A stretch of 42,809 bases of DNA from Oscillospiraceae bacterium (GTDB taxonomy: Bacteria; Bacillota; Clostridia; Oscillospirales; Oscillospiraceae). Location: positions 1-42,809 of the forward strand of contig JAISJC010000062.1 in the NCBI GenBank assembly GCA_031261745.1. Direction: 5' to 3'. Positions 1 to 9,328 of the stretch are shown one piece after another (within the stretch, counting starts at the first letter, position 1; every line of letters begins with the position of its first letter). Made by a program: the position numbers and the translations under genes. Below the pieces are notes generated by a model. That model did not search any database. It had not been told where the DNA came from and saw nothing but the letters and a program-made list of their open reading frames with translations.

Positions 1-741
1 GCGGAGCTTGACGTTCCCGCCTCGCGCCCCGTGGATTTCGGCGTGTGCGACGACGGCAAAAGCGTCTATCAACTGCTGACGTGGATTGACGGCGAGGACG
101 CGGCGGAGGTTTTGCCGACACTTAATGAGGCGGAGCAATACGCGCTCGGCATAAAATCCGGCGAGATTTTGCGGAAAATCCACTCAATTCCCGCACCTGT
201 TACGATTGAACCGTGGGCGACGAGGTTTCAGCGCAAAATCGATGATTGGGTTGAAAAATACAACTCGAATCCGGCTGTGCATTCCGATATAGGAGCGGTG
301 ATTATAGAATATCTGCGTAAAAACTGCCGCATATTGGAAAATCGCGAGCAGACTTTTATTCACGGCGATTTTAATACCGAAAATATAATTATTTGCAATG
401 GCGAGCTTGGCTTAATTGATTTCAACAGTTATAATTCACCGTATGGCGACCCGTGGTGGGAATTTTACTCAATCGCTTGGACGAATACAGAACCGATTCA
501 TTATTTCAGAGGACAAATTAACGGATATTTCAGTAGCAATCCGCCGGAAGAATTTTTCGCAGTGTTAGCGTATTATTGCGCTTACTGCGCTTTGACGGCA
601 ATCGCCGACACCGAAGAATTGAATGGTCAGTCCAACGGCGTTGATGTAGCTAATATGATTTTGCGGTGGTACGACAATTTCAACAGCGTTGTGCCGTCGT
701 GGTATCTGCAAGATTGGAGTATAGAAAATGACCAAACTTAA
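1..741 (+). CDS. Aminoglycoside phosphotransferase (APH)-family kinase, 5'-truncated by the window edge
   Basis: Frame stays open to the window start; 'FIHGDFNTENIIICNGELGLIDFNSYNSPYGDPWWEF' resembles the APH catalytic HGDxxxxN and downstream D motif. Confidence 0.8.
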   Translation, partial: AELDVPASRPVDFGVCDDGKSVYQLLTWIDGEDAAEVLPTLNEAEQYALGIKSGEILRKIHSIPAPVTIEPWATRFQRKIDDWVEKYNSNPAVHSDIGAVIIEYLRKNCRILENREQTFIHGDFNTENIIICNGELGLIDFNSYNSPYGDPWWEFYSIAWTNTEPIHYFRGQINGYFSSNPPEEFFAVLAYYCAYCALTAIADTEELNGQSNGVDVANMILRWYDNFNSVVPSWYLQDWSIENDQT

Positions 742-1459
742 AGCGATAATTCTCGCGGCGGGGCGCGGAAAGCGGCTCGGCGGCGACGCGCCGAAGGTGA
801 TGCAGAGTGCGGGCGGAAGCCCGCTTTTGACGCACGTTTTGGACGCGCTGGACTTCGTTCCGCGCGACGATATCATAATTGTGGTCGGGTACAAAAAGGA
901 CGACGTAATCACGGCGTTCCCCGATTTTGACTTTGCGGAGCAGACGGAACAGCTCGGCACGGGCCACGCGGCGTTGTCGGCGGAGCCGAAGCTGCGCGGC
1001 TATGACGGCGCGGTGCTTGTCTGCTGCGGCGATATGCCGCTTTTGACGCGCGAAACGTATACCGCGCTCGTCGAGCGACACTTCGCTGACGGCAACGATT
1101 GCACGGTGCTGTCGGGCGTTGCCGATAAGCCGTTCGGGTTCGGGCGGATTGCGCGGGCGGCGGGCGGAAATTTCGCCGCGATTGTCGAAGAAAAGGATTG
1201 CACGCCCGAAGAGCGTGCAATCACTGAAATTAATGCGGGAGTGTATGTTTTCGGCGCGCGGGCTATGCTCGGCGCGCTGCGCGGACTGTCGAACGAAAAC
1301 GCGCAGGGCGAATACTATCTGACCGACGCGCCCGCGCTCATTCTGAAAAGCGGCGGAAAAGTCGGCGTACTCAAACGCGACCTCGGCGATGAGATTATCG
1401 GCGTTAACACGCCGGAACAGCTCGCGCAGGTCGAGGCAATACTCAAATCACGCGGGTAA
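728..1459 (+). CDS. Nucleotidyltransferase resembling the GlmU N-terminal uridylyltransferase domain
   Basis: 'AIILAAGRGKRLGGDAPKVM' NTP-transferase signature and 'EQLGTGHAA'; ends at about 243 aa without the left-handed beta-helix acetyltransferase domain. Confidence 0.8.
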   Translation: MTKLKAIILAAGRGKRLGGDAPKVMQSAGGSPLLTHVLDALDFVPRDDIIIVVGYKKDDVITAFPDFDFAEQTEQLGTGHAALSAEPKLRGYDGAVLVCCGDMPLLTRETYTALVERHFADGNDCTVLSGVADKPFGFGRIARAAGGNFAAIVEEKDCTPEERAITEINAGVYVFGARAMLGALRGLSNENAQGEYYLTDAPALILKSGGKVGVLKRDLGDEIIGVNTPEQLAQVEAILKSRG

Positions 1460-2662
1460 ACGTGAGTCGGTAAAGCAGACAAAGGTTTGGATTGTTCTGT
1501 CCGGGGGCATTGCCCACGCGCCGCCATCGCTGTCCGTGAACAGAGTCATATTCGGCAGAACGGTGAAATCGGTAACATTTTCTGCGAGCAATTTGCTCGT
1601 TTTTCCGTCGTACACATAGAAACCGCCGCCGCTCGTGAGGTAGTACACGCCCTTGTCGCGCGCGGGCGTGACCTCGGTGACGTTAAAATCGACGACGCGC
1701 GAGGAACTCTTGCCCTTTAAGGTGCGCAGCTCCCCCGCCGCGTTGATGAAATACAGCCGTTTGCGGACCGCGTCCAGACAGACGCTTTCGGGAACGATGT
1801 CGCTGTCGAGAGCGTTGTTGCCGACCTCGGTGGCGGAATTCTGCATCAGATATATTGTGCTGTCCTTGACGTAATACGCGCTGCCGTTATTGGAGCGCAT
1901 CAGGAGCGGCACGTCCGAAAGGCTGCCGTAACGGGACGAGGTTCCGTCGGCACCCACGCCGTAGAGCGCAAACTTGCCGTTGTTCTCGTTGATGTAGGCG
2001 ATCTCGAAGAGCGATGTGCCGCGATAGACGACGGTTTCGCCGCGCTTCTCGTTGTTGTCCGCAAAGTTATACGGGTAGTTCAGACCGTCGCCGCCGATGG
2101 GAACCGGCTCCGCGCCGGCTTGACAGATGTACGCGCCGAATTCCGTCTGGACGAGAACCTGCGTCCCGTCGGCGTTCGTGACGAGCGGGAAAGACTCGTT
2201 GATGTCCTCAATTCCCGCGAGCCAACCGCTGTAATCGCGTTCGGTCTGCATATCGGTACCGTCCGTCGGCTTCACGCCGGTCGGCGTGACCGCGTAGTAC
2301 GACTCGGAAGTGTCCCGATCCCGCGCATAGGCGAGCGAGCCGTCCAGTTCCGTGTAAACTATCTCGGCGTTGCCGTCGATAGTTTGAATAATGCTGCCGT
2401 CGGCGACAAACACGGTTTCGTTCGTCTGCGCGTTATAGAACGCAGCAAAGGTGTGTTCCGGCAGGATAAGCTCCTGCGGCACGGGGCGTTTGGTGAAAAT
2501 GAACGCGACGATAATGACGACGATACAAATCGGCGCGACGAGTTTCAGTTTCTTTTTCGCCTTGGCGTATTCCTCGTCCATTTCCGCCGCGGTTTTCTGG
2601 TGCAGAGGCTTTTTTTGAGGCGGTGTGCGGTCCTCCGGCTTGTAATTTTTATTTTTCGGCAT
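1448..2662 (-). CDS. Hypothetical membrane-anchored protein with beta-propeller-like repeats
   Basis: Start at MPKNKNYKPED with RBS-like GAGGA; one N-terminal TM (LVAPICIVVIIVAFIF) followed by a repetitive beta-rich ectodomain. Confidence 0.6.
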   Translation of the reverse strand: MPKNKNYKPEDRTPPQKKPLHQKTAAEMDEEYAKAKKKLKLVAPICIVVIIVAFIFTKRPVPQELILPEHTFAAFYNAQTNETVFVADGSIIQTIDGNAEIVYTELDGSLAYARDRDTSESYYAVTPTGVKPTDGTDMQTERDYSGWLAGIEDINESFPLVTNADGTQVLVQTEFGAYICQAGAEPVPIGGDGLNYPYNFADNNEKRGETVVYRGTSLFEIAYINENNGKFALYGVGADGTSSRYGSLSDVPLLMRSNNGSAYYVKDSTIYLMQNSATEVGNNALDSDIVPESVCLDAVRKRLYFINAAGELRTLKGKSSSRVVDFNVTEVTPARDKGVYYLTSGGGFYVYDGKTSKLLAENVTDFTVLPNMTLFTDSDGGAWAMPPDRTIQTFVCFTDSRLPA

Positions 2663-2731
2663 AATATCCTCTTCTGTGTTTTTGATAGTTGCACCATTAT
2701 AACACAAAATAAAAATAATACAAGAATATTC

Positions 2732-2760
2732 TTGACAAGCCGTATAATTTGTGCTAATCT
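2732..2760 (+). promoter_or_regulatory. Sigma-A-type promoter for rplJL
   Basis: TTGACA (2732-2737), 17-nt spacer, TAATCT (2755-2760) preceded by TGC. Confidence 0.7.
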
Positions 2761-2762
2761 AT

Positions 2763-2858
2763 TCAAGCGTTCCAAAGACAGCGGGCATTTGTAAGCCCCG
2801 CCGAGGGCTGCTATCGTTATGATTGTAGTTTCCTGTGTCTTTGACACAGGAATTTTTA
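2763..2858 (+). ncRNA. Ribosomal protein L10 leader with attenuator hairpin
   Basis: 'CCAAAGACAGCGGGCATTTGTAAGCCCCGCCGAGGG' matches the L10-leader core; followed by TTCCTGTGTC-ttt-GACACAGGAA-TTTTT (2830-2857) just upstream of rplJ. Confidence 0.85.
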
Positions 2859-2892
2859 TTTGGACGTGATTTGAATTTCGGAGGTGAAAAGT

Positions 2893-3546
2893 ATGCCTAA
2901 CGCAAAAGTTTTAAGTGAAAAGCAGGCGGTCGTCGAAACGCTGACCGAAAAGCTGCGCGGAATCTCCGGCGTTTTCGTTGATTATTCCGGTATCACCGTC
3001 GCCGAGGACACGGAAATGCGCGCGAAGCTGCGCGCGGAGAACGTCGATTACTCGGTCGTCAAGAACACGCTGATGCGGTTCGCGGCGAAGAACGTCGGTC
3101 TCGACGCGCTCGACCCGATCCTCAACGGCACGACGAGCCTTGCGGTTTCCAAGGACGACGCGGTCGCTCCCGCGCGGATTATCAAGGAGTATGCCGGTAA
3201 GTTCACGGAGCATTTCACGATCAAGGGCGGTTTCTACGACGGAAAGGTTCTGTCCGCCGCGGAGGTCGAAAGTCTTGCGTCTATCCCCGCCCTGCCGGTG
3301 TTGCAGGCGCAGGTCCTCGGAACGATGCTCGCGCCGATTACGGCTCTGGCAATCGTCATCAAGGCGATTGCCGAGAAGGACGGCGGCTCCGTCGATGTCG
3401 CGCAGGCGGTCGAAGTAGTTGAAGCCGTTATTGAGGCCGCTCCCGCAGTTGAGGAAGCCCCTGTTGAAGCGGCTCCCGCAGTTGAAGAAACACCCGCAGA
3501 ACCCGAAGCCCCGGCAGAAGAAGCTGCTCCCGAAGCGGCGGAATAA
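2893..3546 (+). CDS. rplJ: 50S ribosomal protein L10 with Ala/Glu/Pro-rich C-terminal tail
   Basis: MPNAKVLSEKQAVVETLTEKLRGISGVFVDYSGITVAEDTEMRAKLR; L10 leader upstream and rplL downstream. Confidence 0.95.
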   Translation: MPNAKVLSEKQAVVETLTEKLRGISGVFVDYSGITVAEDTEMRAKLRAENVDYSVVKNTLMRFAAKNVGLDALDPILNGTTSLAVSKDDAVAPARIIKEYAGKFTEHFTIKGGFYDGKVLSAAEVESLASIPALPVLQAQVLGTMLAPITALAIVIKAIAEKDGGSVDVAQAVEVVEAVIEAAPAVEEAPVEAAPAVEETPAEPEAPAEEAAPEAAE

Positions 3547-3581
3547 TTAATAAAACAATACATTAAAGGAGAAATATTATT

Positions 3582-3962
3582 ATGGCAAGCGAAAAAATCG
3601 CCGCTTTGATTGAAGAAGTCAAGGCTTTAACAGTAATCGAGCTGTCCGACCTTGTCCACGCGCTTGAAGAGGAATTCGGCGTTTCCGCGGCCGCTATGGC
3701 GGCACCCGCAGGCGGCGGCGCGGCGGCTCCCGCGGCTGCGGCTGAGGAGCAGACGGAGTTTGACGTCATTATGACGGACTTCGGCGGCGAGAAAATTAAG
3801 GTCATCAAGGAAGTCCGCGGTATCACCGGTCTCGGACTTGCCGAAGCGAAGGCTCTCGTCGAGGGCGTTCCCGCGAAGATTAAGGAAGGCGTCAACAAGG
3901 ACGAAGCCGCCGAAATCAAGGGCAAGCTCGAAGAAGCCGGCGCGAAAGTCGAAATTAAGTAA
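3582..3962 (+). CDS. rplL: 50S ribosomal protein L7/L12
   Basis: '[18 protein letters not shown]' and '[56 protein letters not shown]'. Confidence 0.97.
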   Translation: MASEKIAALIEEVKALTVIELSDLVHALEEEFGVSAAAMAAPAGGGAAAPAAAAEEQTEFDVIMTDFGGEKIKVIKEVRGITGLGLAEAKALVEGVPAKIKEGVNKDEAAEIKGKLEEAGAKVEIK

Positions 3963-3991
3963 GGACATACTTCACGTTTGTCCGCACGCAG

Positions 3992-4019
3992 CGCGCCCGA
4001 AAGGGCGCGTTGTTTTTTT
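3992..4019 (+). terminator. Intrinsic terminator after rplL
   Basis: CGCGCCC-gaaa-GGGCGCG then T-rich run. Confidence 0.85.
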
Positions 4020-4076
4020 GCTTGTTTTATTGTAAATATGTGATATAATAATGGAAAACATTGTGGGGGTTTTGCC

Positions 4077-4970
4077 TTGAAATTTATCTCCGATAAAATC
4101 GACAAATTTTGCCTGACGCACAGGCGGTTCGGGATTCCGAGCCTGATGCGTTATATCGTTACGATTTCCGCAGTGGTTCTGGTTGTCAGCTGGCTGGATA
4201 AGACCGGCGGCGGGTTCCGCGAACTGCTGACGTTCTATCCGGACAGAATCGCGCGCGGCGAGCTTTGGCGGATTATCACGTGGGTTTTCATTCCGAGCGG
4301 CGGCGGAACGGGATTTACGGATCTGCTTTGGGGCGCGGTTTCGCTGTACTTTTATTACTTCATCGGCAAGACGCTTGAACACGAGTGGGGCGCGGGAAAA
4401 TTCACGATTTTCTATGCCTCCGGCGTGGTTCTGAATATCGTTTACGGCCTCATCGTCTGGTTTGTGTTTTACAGCCAAATCGGTCCGGCGGCAAAGTTCC
4501 TGTTTGTAGGTTTCGGTCCCGCGTACATCAATCTGTCGATGTTCTTCGCGTTTGCGGTGCTGTATCCGGATATGAAGATTATGCTGTTTTTCATCATTCC
4601 CGTGAAGATGAAGTGGCTCGCGCTGGTGGACGCGGCATTGTTCCTGTACACCGTTATCGCCGCGCTCGCGGCGGGGCAGTTCTTATTGGCGTTCCTCCCC
4701 GTCGTCGCAATCGCGAATTTCCTGTTGTTTTGCGGCATTCCGAATTTCCGCTTATTCAGGGCGCGCGCGAAGTCAAACGTAATCCACTTCAAGTCCGCCG
4801 CAAAAAAGATTCAGAAGCGCGCCGCCGCCGAGGGTTACCGCCATAAGTGCGAGGTTTGCGGCAGAACGGATGTTACGAATCCGGAGCTGCAATTCCGCTA
4901 CTGCTCACGGTGCGAGGGGTTCCACTGCTTCTGCGAAGAGCACATCGAAAACCATCAGCACAGAAATTAA
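4077..4970 (+). CDS. Rhomboid-like membrane protein, apparently lacking catalytic residues, with C-terminal Cys/His zinc-ribbon-like tail
   Basis: Rhomboid-type hydrophobic pattern 'GELWRIITWVFIP...FYYFIGKTLEHEWG'; C-terminal 'CEVCGRT...YCSRCEGFHCFCEEHIENH'. Confidence 0.7.
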   Translation: MKFISDKIDKFCLTHRRFGIPSLMRYIVTISAVVLVVSWLDKTGGGFRELLTFYPDRIARGELWRIITWVFIPSGGGTGFTDLLWGAVSLYFYYFIGKTLEHEWGAGKFTIFYASGVVLNIVYGLIVWFVFYSQIGPAAKFLFVGFGPAYINLSMFFAFAVLYPDMKIMLFFIIPVKMKWLALVDAALFLYTVIAALAAGQFLLAFLPVVAIANFLLFCGIPNFRLFRARAKSNVIHFKSAAKKIQKRAAAEGYRHKCEVCGRTDVTNPELQFRYCSRCEGFHCFCEEHIENHQHRN

Positions 4971-4989
4971 AATTTTTACAAAATCCCTA

Positions 4990-5018
4990 TTGCAATTACG
5001 GTAAACCTATGGTATACT
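4990..5018 (+). promoter_or_regulatory. Sigma-A-type promoter of the Rrf2-ridA-cysK unit
   Basis: TTGCAA (4990-4995), 17-nt spacer, TATACT (5013-5018). Confidence 0.65.
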
Positions 5019-5066
5019 GTGTTTCAGTAGGGATTAAAGCATACTAAGTTCAAGGAGGCGAGAAAT

Positions 5067-5504
5067 ATCAAGATAAGTACAAAAGGCAGGTATTCCCTGC
5101 GGATGCTGCTGGATTTGGCGGAGCATAAGGACGACGGTTTCGTCGCGCTGCGCGATATTGCGGAGCGGCAGGGCATATCGAAAAAGTATTTGGAGCAGAT
5201 TGTCACGTTGTTTAACAACACGGATTTCCTGCGCACAAACCGCGGTTATCAGGGCGGTTACCAGCTGGCGAAAGAGCCGCGGCATTATTCCGTCGGCGAG
5301 ATTCTGCGCGTGACGGAGGGCGGACTGTCCCCTGTCGCGTGTCTTGACGGCGATCCGAGCGAGTGCGAGCGCAGCGCGTTCTGCAAGACACTTCCCATTT
5401 GGAAAGGTCTCGGCGAGGTGATGAGCAATTACCTCGACAACATCTCTCTTCAAACGATTATCGACGAGTACGGGAACGTCGGTGCGGACGAATACTACAT
5501 TTAA
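5067..5504 (+). CDS. Rrf2-family transcriptional regulator (IscR/CymR-like); probable ATC start codon
   Basis: Translation from ATC gives (M)KISTKGRYSLRMLLDLAEHKDDGFVALRDIAERQGISKKYLEQIV, the canonical Rrf2 N-terminus; AAGGAGG RBS 8 nt upstream; no ATG/GTG/TTG between the in-frame stop at 5028 and ATG 5103. Confidence 0.85.
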   Translation: MKISTKGRYSLRMLLDLAEHKDDGFVALRDIAERQGISKKYLEQIVTLFNNTDFLRTNRGYQGGYQLAKEPRHYSVGEILRVTEGGLSPVACLDGDPSECERSAFCKTLPIWKGLGEVMSNYLDNISLQTIIDEYGNVGADEYYI

Positions 5505-5519
5505 CGGAGGAGGAATTAT

Positions 5520-5891
5520 ATGGCGGTCATAGCAACGGATAAGGCTCCTGCCGCAATCGGCCCGTATTCGCAGGCGATTACGGCAAACGGTTTTGTGTAC
5601 CTGTCGGGACAGCTCGGACTTGTGCCGGAGACGGGAAAGCTCGCGGAGGGCGGGACGCTTGAACAGGCGAAGCGGATTTTCAGGAACATCGCGGCGGTAC
5701 TGGACGCGGCGGGTTCAAAACCGGAGAATGTCGTCAAGACGACGTGCTTCCTCACGGATTTGGGCGACTTTGCGGCGTTCAACGCGCTTTACGCGGAGTT
5801 TTTCACGGGGAAACCGGCGCGGAGCTGCGTCGAAGTTTCAAAGCTCCCTCTCGGCGGCAGCGTCGAGGTTGAAGTTATAGCGACAATATAA
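5520..5891 (+). CDS. RidA family (YjgF/UK114) enamine/imine deaminase
   Basis: 'TDKAPAAIGPYSQAITANGFVYLSGQLGL...VVKTTCFLTDL'. Confidence 0.92.
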   Translation: MAVIATDKAPAAIGPYSQAITANGFVYLSGQLGLVPETGKLAEGGTLEQAKRIFRNIAAVLDAAGSKPENVVKTTCFLTDLGDFAAFNALYAEFFTGKPARSCVEVSKLPLGGSVEVEVIATI

Positions 5892-5922
5892 TTAAACATT
5901 ATTTTATTAAGGAGTCAACACT

Positions 5923-6852
5923 ATGAAAACCTACAAGAAACTCACGGAACTCATCGGCGGAACCCCCCTGCTTGAACTCACGAATTACTCGGCAAAAGCG
6001 GGACTGAAAGCGACCGTTCTCGGCAAACTGGAATACTTCAATCCGGCCGGATCGGTTAAAGACCGTATCGCAAAGGCGATGATTGACGACGCGGAAGCCA
6101 AAGGGCTGCTTAAAACCGGCTCCGTCATCATCGAGCCGACGTCCGGCAACACCGGTATCGGTCTCGCCGCCGTCGCGGCTTCGCGCGGGTATCGCATTAT
6201 CCTCACGATGCCGGAAACGATGTCCGTTGAGCGTCGCAACCTGTTGAAGGCCTACGGTGCGGAGCTTGTTCTGACCGACGGGTCCAAGGGTATGAAGGGC
6301 GCGATCGCGCGCGCGACGGAGCTTGCCGAAGAGATCCCCGGTGGCTTCATCCCGTCGCAGTTCACGAACCCCGCGAATCCCGCGGTTCACAAGGCGACGA
6401 CCGGTCCCGAAATCTGGGACGACACGGACGGCAAGGTTGACATTCTCGTCGGCGGCGTCGGCACGGGCGGCACGATTACGGGCGCGGGCGAATACCTGAA
6501 ATCCAAGAACCCGAACATCAAGGTCATCGCGGTCGAGCCGACCTCCTCCCCCGTTTTGTCCACCGGCACGGCGGGCGCGCACAAGATTCAGGGTATCGGC
6601 GCGGGCTTCGTGCCTGACGTTCTGAACACGAGCATTTACGACGAAATTATCACCGTGTCCAATGAGGACGCGTTCGCGACGGGTCGCGAGCTTGCCCACA
6701 GCGAGGGATTACTCGTCGGAATTTCCTCCGGCGCGGCGGCCTGGGCGGCCGGCGAACTCGCCAAACGTCCTGAGAACGCGGGTAAGATTATCGTCGCGAT
6801 TCTCCCCGACACGGGTGAGCGTTATCTGTCCACCCCGATGTTCGCGGACTAA
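5923..6852 (+). CDS. cysK: Cysteine synthase A (O-acetylserine sulfhydrylase)
   Basis: '[11 protein letters not shown]', '[15 protein letters not shown]', '[12 protein letters not shown]', '[13 protein letters not shown]'. Confidence 0.95.
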   Translation: MKTYKKLTELIGGTPLLELTNYSAKAGLKATVLGKLEYFNPAGSVKDRIAKAMIDDAEAKGLLKTGSVIIEPTSGNTGIGLAAVAASRGYRIILTMPETMSVERRNLLKAYGAELVLTDGSKGMKGAIARATELAEEIPGGFIPSQFTNPANPAVHKATTGPEIWDDTDGKVDILVGGVGTGGTITGAGEYLKSKNPNIKVIAVEPTSSPVLSTGTAGAHKIQGIGAGFVPDVLNTSIYDEIITVSNEDAFATGRELAHSEGLLVGISSGAAAWAAGELAKRPENAGKIIVAILPDTGERYLSTPMFAD

Positions 6853-6865
6853 TCAAAAATAATAG

Positions 6866-6896
6866 AACAGCCCCCACTGAAAAAGTGGGGGCTGTT
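6866..6896 (+). terminator. Terminator hairpin after cysK
   Basis: AACAGCCCCCACT-gaaaa-AGTGGGGGCTGTT perfect inverted repeat between convergent genes. Confidence 0.8.
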
Positions 6897-6901
6897 TGCG
6901 T

Positions 6902-7786
6902 TTATGATACGTACATCTCATAGAATATTCTGAACGTGTCCTCCATTCCCTCGACGAAGGGGGTGTAGCGGAAATCAAAGGTGTCGGCGAACTTCGCGCC
7001 GCTGATAAGACGGTCGTCGCGCAGCGGAAACGGGAACGCAATCTCTTCCTCCTCCGCTTCGCGCACGGTCAGTTCGCGCGTATCAAAGCTGCCGCCGTTA
7101 TATCGCTCAAAGTCGGAGATAAGGCGCGTATACGTGACGGATTCCGCCCCCGCGAGGTTGTAAACCGCGTCATAGGCGCGCTCGTCGCCGATTATAGTCA
7201 TCAGCGCGCGCGCAACATCGCGGACATAGACGAAATTAAAGCTCGCAGTCGCGTCAATCGGTATCGGCACCGTGTGGCGGCGCGCAATCATCTCAATGAA
7301 CCACGGTTCCCGCGGCATATAGTTCAGCGGACCGTAAATCATCGCGGGGCGCAGAATCGTGTAGCGCACGTCGCTGCGCTGCGCCGCCTTGATGAGTTCC
7401 GCTTCAAGCGTGGTCTTTGTGTTGTCGGGTGTCAGCACGTCGCCCTCAAAGAGAATCTTGCGCGCAGAACCGTCGTATGCCGCCGCGTCGGAGATGAAGA
7501 TATACTGCCTGACGCGGGACGCGAGCGCGGCGAGAACCGGAGCGATGTCGTTGCGCTTTTCGGCGCAGAAGTCGATTACCGCGTCAAATGGGAGATTGGG
7601 TATTACGCGCTGCAAGACAGGCACGGAATGCCTGTCGCATTTGTATTCGGTGACGTTCGGCAGCTCGCCGAGCGGGAACCTACCGCGATTGACGACGTGA
7701 ATCTCAAATTCGCCGGACTGTGAGGCGAGAATTGAGAATACGCGCCCGACGAACATACTGCCGCCGATAATCAATATACGTTTCAT
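6902..7786 (-). CDS. NAD-dependent epimerase/dehydratase-like SDR protein
   Basis: 'MKRILIIGGSMFVGRVFS', 'TILRPAMIYGP', 'FNFVYVRDVARALM'. Confidence 0.85.
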   Translation of the reverse strand: MKRILIIGGSMFVGRVFSILASQSGEFEIHVVNRGRFPLGELPNVTEYKCDRHSVPVLQRVIPNLPFDAVIDFCAEKRNDIAPVLAALASRVRQYIFISDAAAYDGSARKILFEGDVLTPDNTKTTLEAELIKAAQRSDVRYTILRPAMIYGPLNYMPREPWFIEMIARRHTVPIPIDATASFNFVYVRDVARALMTIIGDERAYDAVYNLAGAESVTYTRLISDFERYNGGSFDTRELTVREAEEEEIAFPFPLRDDRLISGAKFADTFDFRYTPFVEGMEDTFRIFYEMYVS

Positions 7787-8715
7787 TTGAATCTCCGGGT
7801 TTTCAGGGCGGTGATATTTTCTTTGAGCGCGCGGGTCTGCTCGTGTTCCGCGCCGAGGTTGCCCTTGGACGCTTTGAACGCGGGTTTCAGGTAGGTCAGC
7901 GCGGTTTTTGTGTCGCCCTGCGCCTCATAAATCTTGGCGATGCTCTCATATATAGAGATGACCTGAGAGTTTTTCCCGAAAAAGCTCTCAATCAACTGCG
8001 CCGCTTTGATATACGCCTCGCGCGCGCCGTCAAGGTCGCCCTTGATGTAGCGGATTGCGGCGAAAGTGGACAACGCGGCACCGTGGCGGGCTTCGACGTG
8101 TTCAAGTCCCTCAAACAGCTTTACGGCCTCGTTCACGAGGGCTTCCGCAGCGTCATAATCGCGCAGCGAGTGTTTGATAATCGCCGCGCCGGAGAGTGCG
8201 GCCGCGAGGTCGTTTGCTTCGCCGGCCCCGTCGCGCAGCAGCGCGATTTCGCGGTCGGCATATCCGGCGGCTTTTTTCAGATCGCCGGAGGCGCGTGCGA
8301 CGAGTGAAAGACTGCGCAAAAGTGCGGCCTGATCATTAGGCTTGTCGTTATTTTCGGCGATTTTAAGTGCCTGCGCAAAAATTTCCGACGCCGCGCCGTA
8401 GTCGCCGGTCTGACGCAGCAACTCGCCGTAGGCGTTGTAAACCATCAGAAAGTCCTGCGACTCCTCCATATGGAAATCGCGCATCTTTGATAACGCCTTT
8501 TTATACGTCTCCGTTGCTTTTTCGGGGTTTGGCAGTCCGCGGTAGAAATTCGCGAGTTCCCACAAGAGCGCGAAATATTCCGGCATTTCGTCCTCTTTGT
8601 TTTTCTCCATCATTTCGACCCCGCCGGTAATCAGCTTTTCTATGTCCTCGTTGCCGGCGGAGGTGTACATTGCCGCGAGCTGCGCGAAAATCGGGTTCTC
8701 TTTTGTTTTAGCCAT
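7783..8715 (-). CDS. Tetratricopeptide repeat protein
   Basis: Repeated TPR-like helices ('TYKKALSKMRDFH', 'IFAQALKIAENN', 'ALTYLKPAFKASKGNLG'). Confidence 0.75.
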   Translation of the reverse strand: MAKTKENPIFAQLAAMYTSAGNEDIEKLITGGVEMMEKNKEDEMPEYFALLWELANFYRGLPNPEKATETYKKALSKMRDFHMEESQDFLMVYNAYGELLRQTGDYGAASEIFAQALKIAENNDKPNDQAALLRSLSLVARASGDLKKAAGYADREIALLRDGAGEANDLAAALSGAAIIKHSLRDYDAAEALVNEAVKLFEGLEHVEARHGAALSTFAAIRYIKGDLDGAREAYIKAAQLIESFFGKNSQVISIYESIAKIYEAQGDTKTALTYLKPAFKASKGNLGAEHEQTRALKENITALKTRRFK

Positions 8716-8720
8716 AACCG

Positions 8721-9305
8721 CTAATCCTCAATGTCGATATTAAAATCGTCATCGTATTCTTCATATTCCGGCTCCGCGTATTGCGTATCCTCGTACTGCG
8801 AATCCGGTTCAGGTTCGCGGGTTTCGCCGCTTCTGCCGCCCGTGGCTTCCGTAAACCTTGCGCGGGTGTTCTGCATCTCGTCAAGCGCGGTTGACAACGC
8901 GGAAACGCTGCTGCGCAACATTTCATCGACGTACTCCGTGACGGAATGGCGCAGATTGTCCGCCTTGGTTTCGGCGGAAACAAGCAAATCGCGGCTCTCC
9001 GCGCGGGCTGTACGCAGAACCTCCTGCTCATCCACGAGCTGACGCGAGCGTTCCTCGGCCGCGTGGCGAATGGCCTCCGCCTCGCGCTTGGCGTTGGCGA
9101 TGAAATCGCTGCGCGCCGAGACAAGACGCTGCGCCTCGGAAAGCTCCTGCGGGAACACCGAACGCGCCTCGTCGATCAGGTCCAGCGCGGCTCCCCTGTC
9201 GATTACGCATTTGTCGGAGCCTATCGGAATCCATCGCGCGCTCTGAATCATCGCGCGCAGCTGTTCGAGCAGATCTGCTGCTCTTTCTCCACCTGACATA
9301 TGCAA
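8721..9305 (-). CDS. Coiled-coil hypothetical protein encoded next to coaD
   Basis: Long charged helices 'ANAKREAEAIRHAAEERSRQLVDEQEVLRTARAE'. Confidence 0.6.
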   Translation of the reverse strand: MHMSGGERAADLLEQLRAMIQSARWIPIGSDKCVIDRGAALDLIDEARSVFPQELSEAQRLVSARSDFIANAKREAEAIRHAAEERSRQLVDEQEVLRTARAESRDLLVSAETKADNLRHSVTEYVDEMLRSSVSALSTALDEMQNTRARFTEATGGRSGETREPEPDSQYEDTQYAEPEYEEYDDDFNIDIED

Positions 9306-9328
9306 TACCTCTTTCGTTGTTTTCGTTG

